Below the pieces are notes generated by a model. It did no database searches and was not told where the DNA came from. It saw only the letters and a program-made list of their open reading frames with translations. A program made the position numbers and the translations under genes. A stretch of 64,000 nucleotides of DNA from Eretmocerus hayati (Eukaryota; Arthropoda; Insecta; Hymenoptera; Aphelinidae): the NCBI GenBank assembly GCA_029851415.1, contig CM056742.1, positions 97,136,976-97,200,975 on the forward strand, given 5' to 3'. Of this stretch, positions 21,898 through 32,558 are shown piece by piece. Numbering within the stretch: the first letter of the stretch is position 1; the number at the start of each line of letters is the position of its first letter.

Positions 21898-22735
21898 TGT
21901 AACGTCGGATATTGAATCCGATGAGTGACTGTTTTTGAGCCTCGCGTTTCCGCGAAAAGCTCGGGACCAGTCTAACAAAAGGGTGAGTTGAGATTTCGAA
22001 ATCTGAAAATAATGGCGCGTTTCTCAGACGATTCTTTAAATGAAAATTCAGAGAGTCATACCTTACCCAATCTCCATATAATTTGAATAGAAGGAGAAAA
22101 GAAAGTATCTGATGAGTTAAAAAAACTTGGAAATCTAGACAATTTATTGATGTGACGACTTTAGAAAAATTATACAGAAGAAATAAATACTTCAAATTTG
22201 AGTTGAATTAGATTCTCGAGAGATGCAAAAATAGGAACTCGCCACCGAGGGCGAGCACAACTGAGCGGCACAATGCCGTCCAGCAGACTCCTGCTTGGAA
22301 AAACGTACAGAATTTCCATAGCTTAAGTGATTCTCATGACATGGAGGGGAACTCTGATATTTGGATATGAAGCTATCTGGCGTTTTTTCATTGGTTCCTA
22401 TTCTACGCTTGAGGTCACATATTTTTCCGGGATTAGATATATCTTATGTACTAAAACACGCTCGGTCACGCTCATACCCGCTTATATGCGGCACGCATGT
22501 TTTTATCTCCAAAGCCATTTTCGCCGTCATCAAGGTGTACAGAACGATCATTATTGGGAACTATTCATAGGAGTGGAGGTATACAAGAAGAGGTTCCACA
22601 AGCGAGCGCATCATGATCTTGAGCCGTAGGTTGAGAGATTTGAGAATTGGAAAAAGATGGAAAGATGCTTGAAAATGTGAGTGTGTGTATTGAGAGAGAA
22701 AAAATTTGAATGAGAGAGATGGCTTCGACATCACA
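21898..22735 (-). repeat. 5' LTR of the gag-only element
   Basis: The right copy on the plus strand, nearly identical to 15509-16346. On the minus strand CATATAAGC (22488-22480) is a TATA-like promoter element and AATAAA (22148-22143) a polyadenylation signal, in the order needed for LTR transcription toward gag. Confidence 0.9.
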
Positions 22736-22739
22736 CCAG

Positions 22740-24619
22740 CACGTGAGGGTGCTGGAATAAACTAAAAAAATCATGATTTCTGGAGAATGCTCGAAGCTGG
22801 TACTCCGACAAATCCTCAATTCACTCTTTCTCTATGTTTTCGGGATCGCTGAAGCGGAATCTGGTACCAGTAAAACCCCAATGAGCGGAGATTTCGACAT
22901 AACCTTGAAAACTCATGATTCCAAGGAATTCGTAGATTTTTGCATTCGAATCGCACTGATGTCATATTCCTCGGGTTACTCATTTTCAATCTGGAGTCAC
23001 TTAGGCAACTCTGAGTGACTCCTTCCATCCAGTTTCAGAAACATATGAATCGATGAAGAATTTAGCAGTGAGGTTCATTACATAACCTCGAGGAAACATC
23101 TTGTAGAATTCAGTCGTAACAAAGCAGTCGTATCACTCGGCTGCTCTCGAAACTTCAAGCCCTTTTGCTTGAAAAGGAATTTTCCGTGGAAGAATCAAGG
23201 CTAGGACCCAGGCTGCTCTCTAATTCTTATATCAACTCGCTCAAATAAAAAAATTCTATCAGAGGAACCCACTGAAAAATCCAGACTACGTTCAACCTTT
23301 GAATCCATTCGCGCTTCGGCTGACATACTCAATGAGCTCATTTATGATAAAGTCCCGAGTATGACAGAATCATCATATTTGGCATCTCCAATCTATCCTT
23401 GATACAAAGCTCAGTCTTGTTTGATTTCGTGGGCCACTCTTTGATCTTCTATGCTATATCAGTTGGATGGAATTGAAGAAGGTCAAGCTAAACATTTTCC
23501 GTTTCTGGACCGAAGAATCAGGAGGCCTGACAATTGTCCTCATTTCCAGTCTTGGACTAGATCTCGGAGATGGGATATGAGTTTGCGTCCATCACGCCTG
23601 ATTCATCCTGGAAATATCCTCCAAAAAACTGACCCCTGAAAATATTTCAAACATTGGTCCAAACTTTTGTCACTAGATAGCTGATGGTTGGCCCTGTTCA
23701 CGAGGGAGATGTTGTCTCGCCCTGTAGTAATCCCATCCCAAAATCATCCACTCAATTCATAAGTGAAGGGGAACGATGAGATTCTCCCAAAATATACTGC
23801 GTACAGGATGACAATCTCAAGGACACTCGCATAATTCTATCAAGTTCTCAAAGTTTCCCCGCACTCAATTCCGCAACTCCTGACCGATACAGATGCTAGA
23901 GACGATGCGTCTTTGAGGATATGTAGAATGAATCGTTCTCCGATTTGTTATTGTGCCGAAGCCAGCCTGGCGCGCTGCTCTGTGGGGTTGTATCAGGGTG
24001 TGAGAATAAAGTCTCACTGTGTCTGAAAATGAGTTGACATTGTCCTCGTCATAACAGAAACCTCTTATATTTAGACCTAGGGGGGTATGAGGGTTATCAC
24101 CCCCAGGGCGACTGACTCGCCTGCAATCTGGCCAGGAGCCCTGATGTGCGAGTTTCTACAGAATAAATGGACGAATCACCTACAAATTCAACTTCTTCAA
24201 CCTCTAGTAAACCACATCATCTTCAGTTTTGAGAGATGTATCTCACGAATTCTCGAGAGAGCCTGACTCTTTCTCTTCCGTGTGCGGTGAGTTCAAATCA
24301 AAGGAATCGCGGGAAAATTCTACATTAAGGATGGAGAAACTCTATAGAAATTGTCTCAACCCTCCAACATATTCTAGTGTGCCATGATCACAAAAAACGA
24401 TATGTTGCGCCTGTGATGGCGTACACCACCCTCGAATATTGATTTTTCAGTGATCAGGACCTAACAACTATCAATCAATCGAAGAAATATGAGAAAATCG
24501 AAGCTGTATTCCAGGAAAAATGATATATTGTTCACAAGCTCGGATGGAGGCAGTGTCACAGTAGCTCTGAAGAATTCTGATTACGTACATAAAATTAAAT
24601 ATACTCTATGGATACGGAA
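22740..24619. other. Unassigned sequence
   Basis: It begins with a small palindrome CCAGCAC...GTGCTGG at 22736-22755 at the insertion site. The rest has only short frames. A 109-codon plus-strand frame (24489-24818) runs into the MITE and is not a gene. Nothing else was recognised. Confidence 0.4.
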
Positions 24620-24825
24620 CACGGTCTTAAACAGGCCCGTCAACTCCCGTGGTAAGGGACGGTCTACCACTCAAGCCGTAAAGTTTTGTTTCGTCACCAC
24701 AACGCGTCTCTACTTGTCCCTCGAGAGGGGGCCGAGTGCGTGCGGACAGGAGAGGAGATCGTCTGCTGCGTCTGCAGCGTCGATAGCTCGGTGGCTCACG
24801 CTTGCACGAGTTTCCTAAGACCGTG
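24620..24825. mobile_element. MITE copy 1
   Basis: A 206-bp element with terminal inverted repeat CACGGTCTTA...TAAGACCGTG. The interior is GC-rich, including a CTACTTGTCC block shared with copy 2 in inverted orientation. No coding capacity. Confidence 0.7.
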
Positions 24826-25744
24826 CTCTCGTCGAATTTCATGACGATCCCCGATCGCATTGCTAGCAGTATTATCTATTTATCAATGCAGAGTTTCATA
24901 TGTCATTTTCGACTGTCGCTAAACTCAAGCTTATCACAAGCCCCAACTGGGTCCAACAAGCTGAGAGGTAGGTTTTTGTTATACTGGGAATGTCCTGTCA
25001 GCGGTCAAGTAGATAGCGTCGCAGTTACCGTTTTGCATTCGATGGTTGCAGGTTTAAATCTTCCACGGAGAAATTTTCTTTCTCTATTCAAGACAGCTCT
25101 TACTTTTGAAGACCTATGCATGATCGGTGTAATCTCTTTCGTTTTGTATTTTTTCATTACGGACTTATTCATAAAATTCCGAAAGTTCTCGGGATTTTTT
25201 CGACGCCAATAATACTCTGAGGAACGAAATTCACGGTCTGGAATAACCCATTCGGGGAAATGGGGGAGGGAACATGATATTCCTTGGTATTCTCCCACGA
25301 TAAGGAGAAATCGGTAGCCAGATTCGCTGTTACACGCTAGGACTTCTTCCTTGCGAAACAACGGCCTTATCCTTACCGTTTTTTGTTAATTGTACAAACT
25401 GATGGCTTCACAAGATTAGCAGAAAAAGCGGTAAAGATGGAGCCGTTGTTTCGCGAATCAGTGATTTGCGATTGGGAGAAGCCCTGACGTGTAGGAGCGA
25501 ATCTGGCTACGGATTCGTTTCTAACGTGGAGAAATACAGAAGAAAATTATGTTCTCTCAAACGGGTTCTTTCAGGCCGTGGATTTTGTTCTTCGGTGTAT
25601 TACGTATTGGCGTGAAAAAATCTCAAAAAAATCCGACATTTCATGAATGAGTCCGTGATTTCAAGAAAACAAAAGAAATACACCGATAACGAGTAAGTCT
25701 CCAGAAGTAAGAGCTGATTTGGATGGAGAGAAAAGAAAACTTCC

Positions 25745-25815
25745 CCCGTCCGGATTTGAACCTGCAACCATCGAATGCAAAACTGTAACTGCGGCACTAC
25801 CCACTCGACCACTGA
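25745..25815 (-). repeat. tRNA-like (SINE-type) promoter sequence
   Basis: The minus strand contains TGGTCGAGTGGGTAGTG (A-box-like) and, about 35 bases on, GGTTCAAATCC, a good B box. The other arm has the degraded version at about 24996-25065 (plus). The piece does not fold into a full cloverleaf by eye, so it is called a tRNA-derived promoter, probably of a SINE caught in the palindrome, not a tRNA gene. Confidence 0.5.
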
Positions 25816-25988
25816 TAAGATATTCCCAATATAACAAAAACCTACCTCTCAGCTTGTTGGCTCCAGTTGGGGCTTGTGATAAGCTTGAGTTCAGCGATAG
25901 TCAAAGATTGACATATGGGATCCTGCATCGATAAACAGATAATACCGCTATCAATGCAATCGAGGATCGTCATGAAATCCGACGAGAG

Positions 25989-26223
25989 CACGGTTTCATG
26001 GAACTCGTGCAAGCGTGAGCCAGCGAGCTATCGAAGCTGATCGAAGCTGCAGTCTACACATGCAGACAGAGCAGAAGACGATCTCCTCCCCTGCGCGCAC
26101 GCAGTCGGCCGCCTCTCGAAGGACAAGTAGAGATGCTTGGCAGCAAAAAAGTGTAGCTTATGCCGCCTCAATAGTGGACCTTCCCCCACCATGGGAGTTG
26201 TAGGACCTGTGTATGAGACCGTG
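25989..26223. mobile_element. MITE copy 2, inverted
   Basis: A 235-bp relative of the MITE at 24620-24825 in opposite orientation, bounded by CACGGTTTCA and TGAGACCGTG. It is about 30 bases longer than copy 1 because of a short duplication near 26035-26060. Confidence 0.7.
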
Positions 26224-26512
26224 GTACAAAAACCTGTGTAAGAGTGAAGAAAAACCCTCTCTCTCAATCACACAAAAACCGATCGAAAATTTGATGAGAA
26301 AATGGAACGATGAAAGATAATCCACCAAGGAATATCACGAAAATTCGTTAGCCTAAACTAATACACAACTTAGAAAGATTTATGATCTGCCCAGGATCCA
26401 CAGAATAGGTGTTCTTCTTAGGCCTATTGGATTATTTGTAATAGTAGATCACGCAACGAAGTACATACGCATTTTTAAAGCCGCGGCGGCTATAAATTCT
26501 CCTTTTCATCGA
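26224..26512. other. Unassigned sequence
   Basis: No gene or repeat is recognised. The sequence leads into the Penelope-like remnant and may be its degraded upstream part. Confidence 0.3.
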
Positions 26513-27460
26513 ATGTCAAAGATGATAGATAAGCTGCTAAGGAAAACAATTCCTTATTGTAAATCACACATAAAAGATAGTCAAGATTTGATTCAACACA
26601 CTTAAGGCTCGCACATCCCGGAGGCGTGTGTCGTGTTGGAAATAGATGCAACGTCTCTATACACTAATGTTGGTACACATCTGGTAGTGAAATCAGTCAA
26701 AAAGAGATTCAATTCAATTTATGATCGAATCAAAATTTCGTTAGACGAGTTCCTCGATGCGATTAGATTCCTAATGAACAATACATTTTCCCAATTCCAA
26801 GATCAAAGGGATCGACGAAGTATGGTACCCCAAGGGATCACCATCCCCTCGATTTGCTGAAAGGGGGTCTTAGATGATTTAGAACAAGCCCGCTTGGATG
26901 TAATGGATTTTGACCCATTGTTTCACGGTAGATATGTGGATGACATCTACACTATCATTCTAGAGAATAAAATCAAGGAACTTCTTAGTACTTTCCATTC
27001 TTATGATGATAGAACAAAATTCACACATGAAATAGGGGAGAAAGGAGAACTGAATTTTTCTGGAGTTCTAGTAAAAAAAGAGAATGGACTGAGTCTCGAT
27101 TGGTACCATAAATCTACATACTCTGGGAAGGTTCTATCAAATCATCTCTATCTAATCACCATTTATCACAAAAAAGAGCGATGGTGTACGCTCTCATAGA
27201 CAAAGTGATATCTCTATCAGTTGAACGTTTCCACAGAAGAAAAGTTTGAAGTATGCGTAGAGGATACTAGTAAAAAGTCAGTATCCATTACAATTCATTG
27301 GATACCATACGGCAAGAAGCATCTTTTCCAAAATGAATCACTCTAGTGATCAGTCAGAAAATGGAGGAGAGAGAAGAAATGAAAATAATATCATACATTT
27401 GAGTCTTCCCTATGCTGATAAGATCCATGGTAGATGATCGAGAAAATTAGTTATACTAGG
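26513..27460 (+). pseudogene. Penelope-like element reverse transcriptase, broken
   Basis: The plus strand encodes the palm and thumb of a Penelope-like reverse transcriptase. It shows an IDATSLYTNV motif (the SLDVxSLFTNVP equivalent), VPQGITIP in place of the GTPMGSPLSP motif, RYVDDIYTI with the catalytic YVDD at 26933-26944, then LNFSGV and LDWYHKSTYSGKVL, which are characteristic of this class. Open parts 26633-26860 and 26894-27199 share one frame broken by TGA at 26858-26860; further stops follow 27199. A LSLPYADKIHG stretch near 27400 resembles the linker before the GIY-YIG endonuclease, which is not itself seen. It is a dead, 5'-truncated copy. Confidence 0.8.
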
Positions 27461-27464
27461 ACGT

Positions 27465-27680
27465 CCCACCAAGTCAATGTTTGTCTACACGATGGACTCT
27501 CTAAGGGTTTATGTATGACCCGTAAATTGGGTCATTTTCCGAAAATAACCTGTTCAGCACCCACATCTGACCACGGATTCGTGTTCAGCGGCTCAAAAGG
27601 AGAGAGGGATGACTTCAGACTCCTCTGACAAAAAAATTTTTTTTTCGTGGACTTGTGTATTCAATGCCGAGGGGCAACGT
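27465..27680 (+). repeat. Repeat copy B, probable Penelope-like 3' region
   Basis: It follows the Penelope-like remnant directly and is repeated in inverted orientation at 15091-15302 at close to 90% identity. Contiguity suggests this is the 3' part of the same element. Confidence 0.6.
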
Positions 27681-28550
27681 AGGTATTCGAATCACACAGT
27701 TACGGGCATGTCCTCTGTCGTGCGCTGTATCAGGAAATCCCAGAAACTTCCGACTTTTGCTGTCGCTGTACCATTATTTCGGCTGTGTGACGTGGAATGA
27801 GACCCGACCAGTCGAATTTCCTTCGTTTGGATACCCTGAAAGTGGCCACCGAAATTGGGATCGATTGGTGGATGTGGATGAATACTAGAGAAGATAATGA
27901 GCGAGAAAACGTCCGGAAATCGAGGAACCGGCGTGTTACTCGGATCAACTCTCAAAATTTGTTAAGCTCCCATGGTTTAAGCATACTACAGCAGGTTCTG
28001 TAACTTCCCAGACATGTTTCTAATGAACCAAAGTTATGGTTTTTCTCTTTGAGGGAGATGTACTCAGCCGTGACACGCCTTGGACAGTCTATCACTCCAT
28101 TTCGATGAGAAATCATTACTCCTGTTCTTAGGCTTATACACTTTTTAGCGTGTTCTAGAGGGCCCGCCCGATACACTCATTGTGTCACTCGCGCAAAAAC
28201 GAACGAATCGACCTATTGCAGGTCCATGTACATCAACGGGGGAATCAAGGAATTTAATTTAACCGGAAAAAACTAGTTTCACTCATGGTATATTTAAGTT
28301 CTCGGCGGAGTACAACCGCTGTAATCAACGGATGGACTCCAAATTACAGAGAGAAAGTGGATAATAGTATTAAGATAACATACCCACCTCGCTACACTCA
28401 GACTCTAGCGCATTTCAGAGTACTATCTGTTCGAATGAGGGCTATGGAGAATTTCACATAGACGAAACCGTCACGAAACGTTTCATAAAATCTTTCAAAG
28501 GTTCGAAGACATTCCGGATTTGTATATGAATGACTAGGATTGTATTTAAC
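27681..28550. other. Unassigned sequence
   Basis: Short overlapping frames on both strands, none with motifs. No repeat structure was noticed. Confidence 0.35.
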
Positions 28551-29458
28551 ACGTTTGCTGCGAAGGGTCCCACGGGTGGGACCCGTTCTTATTCGAGTTC
28601 TCGTGTGCATCAGACGACGTAGATACATCCAATGGCTTAGGTTGCGGTTTTTACTCATTATATATGATGTCAAGAACATATGTGCACGCCAGTTTCAGTA
28701 TCGGACTCGATTTGTATAAGTTACTCGATAAAAAATTCCGATATATAACATAAAAATAGCCAGCAAATTGTCAATTCATCAAGTCCTTCCGAATTTTCGA
28801 CAACGTATCTTGGCTCATTCGAATTCTCATGTCAAAAGCTACAAAATGAGCCCTGACACTCGTGATTTGAGTGACATGGAGCCGATTACTCGGGAATTTA
28901 GACGCGAAATAACCACGAGGCAAACCGAGTAAATGGTTGACATTGCACTTGCACTTCCTCTTTCCACAGTTTATTTTATATATCTGTGTACTACGGACTT
29001 TTTGTATTCAGAAAAGTTCAAGAGTATCTCGAATAAGAACCTGTGTCTCGTGGATTCCCGAGGATAGAAATTCATACTTGCGTAGACTACATTCGCGCTC
29101 CGCGGTTCATACCAGTCAAGAGCTCACATTCCAGGCCTATGCTAGCAAATCACCAGAATGGGACCGAGAATTCAAAAAATGCTCCCGAAAAGCTTAACAA
29201 TACATATTAGGATCACTAATTTTGGTAGTTCGATCATTCACTTCATCCCCCATTGCACGAAGGAGATTCACGCGAGTCCCACCGGTGGGACCCGCGAGGA
29301 TTGTGGGAAGGGACCCGCGTGGTGAGGATCTTGTAAGTAGATGTCAAACTGATGAGATTGCAAGGGGTTTGACTTTTATAGGTGCACAATCACGCGTTTG
29401 TACTATCTCGCAGTCTGGGACGGAATGACGGTTTTTACCGTCGCAGTGAACGTGTTGA
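28551..29458. mobile_element. Non-autonomous element with piggyBac-like ends and hairpins
   Basis: The left end reads TTAACACGTTTGCTGCGAAG; the right end on the opposite strand reads TCAACACGTTCACTGCGACG, so imperfect inverted termini follow TTAA or its variant. Directly inside the left end is the perfect palindrome GGGTCCCACGGGTGGGACCC (28567-28588 region). Inside the right end is GACGGTTTTTACCGTC (about 29428-29443). A third GGGACC-type hairpin lies near 29272-29294. TTAA is the piggyBac target; that family assignment is inference from the ends only. No transposase is present. Confidence 0.55.
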
Positions 29459-30765
29459 TATTCGCATCTTGTATGCCAGTGAATGATGGGATTTAGTAGG
29501 ATCGAGACATTTCAATATTTGGTGTGTTTTTGCCACCTTTCGATAGGTCACGAGCCTCCATCATTACGATTGTGCGATCCAAATCATGAACTCAAAAAGG
29601 TGAGAACGTTCAACATCCATTCAAGTATTCTATAAGAGAGCCCCTGGCCGGCCAACCCCCGACGCTCACCCAATAAATGGAAACCTCGAAACGAATTTTT
29701 GAAAATTCTCAAAATGTGGCCCAAGCCTTTGTTCTGTAAGTCGTTTAGCGATTTCTTCCAGATGATCCACATGAGCCTTCAAGGAAGTTGTATAGAAATT
29801 TTCAGACATGTACTCAGCCTTCATCTATATCCTAACTTTTAGAAATCAAAAGTCCAAAGTTTCTGGGATTTCCCCATATACTATCTCTCTCCCTCGCGGC
29901 CCGAAAGTACGACAGAATTCGATGAACTAATGAAGAAGTACGCGTATTCGCTGTGTCCGAGTTGCTTGCGAGTGCCGTCTAGCGGCTCTGCCCTGCATTA
30001 GAGAACGAGGGGACAAGAACACGACCGAGAGATCTCACACACACACACACACACTCACTCCCTTACACGCAAGTGTCGCGTCACCTTGTCGACCGATTGT
30101 CGACGACTCCACATGATTCTCTTTTCTGCAGCCCTCAATTTTCCGCAAAATCAAGGTGATGTGAACCCGTTGAAGACTCTGCAATTAGTTTGTAAGCTCC
30201 TAGTCAAGCTCACATATAACAAAAGTCGTAAGTATCATTGAATGCCCATAGGTTATGAATCTCTGCCCCTCAAGCAGTAGTTTGGTCTAACTAAGAGAAC
30301 TACGCCCACGTTGTTTCAAAACACAAGTTGCTCATGTGACTGGATGAAAAGCGGCGTGAAATATATAGATTCAAACAAACAGCCATCGACAGGCAAGAAC
30401 ACATCAGCTGTTGTCAGCCGTCGTGGCTCGACGGCTCGCGATCCTGCGCGATCCCTGCCGCCCGTCGCTGGCCCCCGTTTTCTCATGTCGTATTTGACCA
30501 CCGCGAGCGCTGCAGTCAGAATTTTTCCCGCTAAATATAGGTGGACACAGCGAATAACCTCACTCCTGCATCTGCTTGCAATTTTGAAGGGGTGGTTGTA
30601 GCAGACGACTTCGCAGCTCTTCTATTGCCGCTGACCCTAGTCAACGTATCATAAACGTACCTGGCGATCGCTGCATGAGAGATGTGATCGTTCGTTTCCT
30701 GGTGAACGGGACGGACATGAACAGGAAGGAGAAATAGGGGAAAAGTTGAACTTAGAAGGAGAGCT
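29459..30765. other. Unassigned sequence with an (AC)n microsatellite
   Basis: An (AC)n run lies at 30036-30053. A GC-richer patch with GCTCGACGGCTCGCGATCC is at 30425-30480. A 29-base stretch near 29680-29710 resembles the foldback arm at 31285-31313. No gene was recognised. Confidence 0.4.
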
Positions 30766-32075
30766 CGGAGGGTCCGCGTCACCAGATCTCACCAAACTTC
30801 TTTCACAGTCTTGTATCACCTAGAACATGAAAAATTCAGGGTAACTCCGTCAAATGGCCTTCTGTTCAGAGCTACAAGCAAAACCTCAGCCTTGCCAGTA
30901 TATGGGTCATTCTGGACCAAGGTGAAAATTTTGAAAATCGACGAAATTTAAAAATGCCCCAAATATTTTTTCTCGTCAGTACTACTAGAATATAGTTGAA
31001 AAAATTTTTTTTTCGATTTTTCTGGGACCCTTGGCGGGCCCTACGAATTTGCAAAGTCCCATTTTTGAGCAGTTTTTCGCCTATTTCTCGCTATCTTGGA
31101 AAATTCATAGCTCGGACCCAAATGCATCTTTTCCATCCTACCTGGGCGCATTTTTTTTGTTATGTGTACACTTTCAAGAAAAAAATTGGTCGGTCCAAAA
31201 AATTGATCTGTGGTAGGTCCCACGATTGCATCAAAAAAGGCCCAAAAGTACGATTTTGCACCACCTTTGGAGGCGTATAGGTCAAAATGGAAGCCTCGAA
31301 ACGAAATTTTGCAAGAGAAAAAATTGAAGGTCTTGAAAACACCTTCAATTTCCCTTTTCGAACGTCTCATTATCTTATTTGACGTACGATCTACAGCCGA
31401 TTTGAGTTGGTCATTTTTGTAAAAACGTGAAACTTCAAGGACAATTCAAAAAATTCGTTTCTTTTATCGGCCCCAAACCTATGAGAAAATGTTCTTCCAA
31501 GTGTCTCTTTGAAGGCCCAACATTAATTTGGTTGTTGCTCTTAAATCCGGATTTCATACGAGCTGTTAAAAACAGTCGAAAATACCGAAAATCGTGTCAA
31601 ATTCGGGCCTTATCATGACGCTTTGTGGACTGGTTCTTCCTTTGCTCTCGATTCGTGGACTCTACTTATCCAGCATTTGGCATGAAATAATGTGAAAGAT
31701 GAGACCTATCGCTGAAGAATGGCCTCTCGTGCGATCTTTTATGATGTAACAGTCCAAAGCTAGAGTTAATTGAGTAAATACAAGATAAATCGGGAGAATT
31801 GATTGAGACGTATCTCTAACTTAACTAGCCCGCGCTCACTAGCCCAGCCGGCCCCTTTGGCATTCCGCGTATGCTCCGCACTGCATGCCATCCTCCGTTT
31901 ATGCGGAAGTGATGAACAGCTGATGCAGTATTGTCAGGTATTATCCAGTATAGACAGAGATAAGAAGGTTCTCTAATCTTCGTTATAGACTGTAGACTGT
32001 ACGAGGTTTTGGTTGTTAGTGACCAACACGGAGAAATTGTATGTCAGTCAGCGTCCCGATCAGAAATTTTGGTAC

Positions 32076-32282
32076 ACTCGGAAACAAGGTGAACCATGGC
32101 GTAAGAATAACTTTTGTTATCTTTACGCCATGAGGTGAACTGCAATGGGATGACGGTCAGTGACCGTTCGAGATCTGTCGTCTCCCTCGCACTCATGGGA
32201 TAACCTATTAGGAGCGAGTGAGAGGGGAGATCTCGAATGGCCGCTGGCCGTCATCCCATTCGAGTTCACCTTGTTACCGAGT
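32076..32282. mobile_element. MITE inserted in the foldback left arm
   Basis: A 207-bp element whose ends, ACTCGGAAACAAGGTGAAC and its inverse with one mismatch, are flanked by GTAC on both sides (32072-32075 and 32283-32286). The right arm of the foldback carries the empty site, TTTTGGTACCTTCCCC near 39610-39625, proving insertion and a 4-bp GTAC duplication. The interior is almost fully self-complementary (for example GGCGTAAGAATAAC...TACGCC and GGGATGACGG...CCGTCATCCC). Confidence 0.9.
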
Positions 32283-32361
32283 GTACCTTCCCCGCGGGGT
32301 TTGCCCCGAACATCGCGGGGGCCTGGTAGGGCAAATGTATTGTGAAGCATATGAAGTGTAA

Positions 32362-32538
32362 TGTTTGAAAACGTCGTATTTACGCGCCATGACGACCGTA
32401 GCGCCAACTGTTTGTTGTCCGTCAAACTTTTTAGTAGTCGTCGAACCACGGAGCGAAGCACATGTTTGCTTCAACAAACTTGTATGATCGTTTTCTAATC
32501 GCTGCCTGAAAGTTATTTCATCTCTCCAAATCAAAACA
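32362..32538 (+). repeat. 5' LTR of the BEL/Pao element
   Basis: Runs from TGTTTGAAAACG to CAAATCAAAACA. It is a direct repeat of 38902-39078 and directly precedes the PBS. At 177 bp it is short for this superfamily. Confidence 0.85.
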
Positions 32539-32540
32539 TT

Positions 32541-32558
32541 TGGTCTTTCGAGCCGGAT
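32541..32558 (+). promoter_or_regulatory. Primer binding site of the BEL/Pao element
   Basis: Two bases after the LTR the sequence reads TGGTCTTTCGAGCCGGAT. It starts with TGG and is close in form to the GGTCCTTCGAGCCGGA-type primer sites common in BEL/Pao elements. Confidence 0.7.

Larger units (their letters stand above)
15509..22735 (-). mobile_element. Complete gag-only LTR retrotransposon (non-autonomous)
   Basis: Two 838-bp direct repeats (15509-16346 and 21898-22735) differ at about seven positions and have TGTAACGTC...GACATCACA termini. They are flanked by a 4-bp target duplication CCAG (15505-15508 and 22736-22739). On the minus strand a PBS follows the 5' LTR and a polypurine tract precedes the 3' LTR. 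Within the 5.55-kb interior the only long frame is a 475-codon gag-like gene; no protease, reverse transcriptase, RNase H or integrase was found. By structure it must rely on enzymes from another element. High LTR identity implies recent insertion. A 2.8-kb leader separates the 5' LTR from gag, which is unusually long. Confidence 0.9.
24620..26223. mobile_element. 1.6-kb palindrome capped by two inverted MITEs
   Basis: The stretch 24620-25220 matches the reverse complement of about 25602-26223 at roughly 80%. The outer ends are two MITE copies in opposite orientation; inside them both arms share about 390 bases, including AAGCTTATCACAAGCCCCAA and a tRNA-like promoter. The central 380 bases show weaker inverted similarity (for example around 25280-25330 and 25500-25550). 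The arms differ enough to be old. This is a foldback-type composite without a transposase. Confidence 0.8.

Noticed and set aside
24990..25070. A functional tRNA gene
   Set aside because: A- and B-box-like motifs are present but no full cloverleaf could be folded by eye, and the sequence is duplicated inside a palindromic repeat.
15091..27680. A 12.5-kb Polinton/Maverick-type transposon bounded by TIRs
   Set aside because: The inverted repeats are only about 200 bp, one belongs to a Penelope-like remnant, and no polymerase B, integrase or capsid genes of that class are inside.
29680..29710. Another copy of the large foldback arm
   Set aside because: Only about 29 bases resemble the arm at 31285; the flanks do not match.
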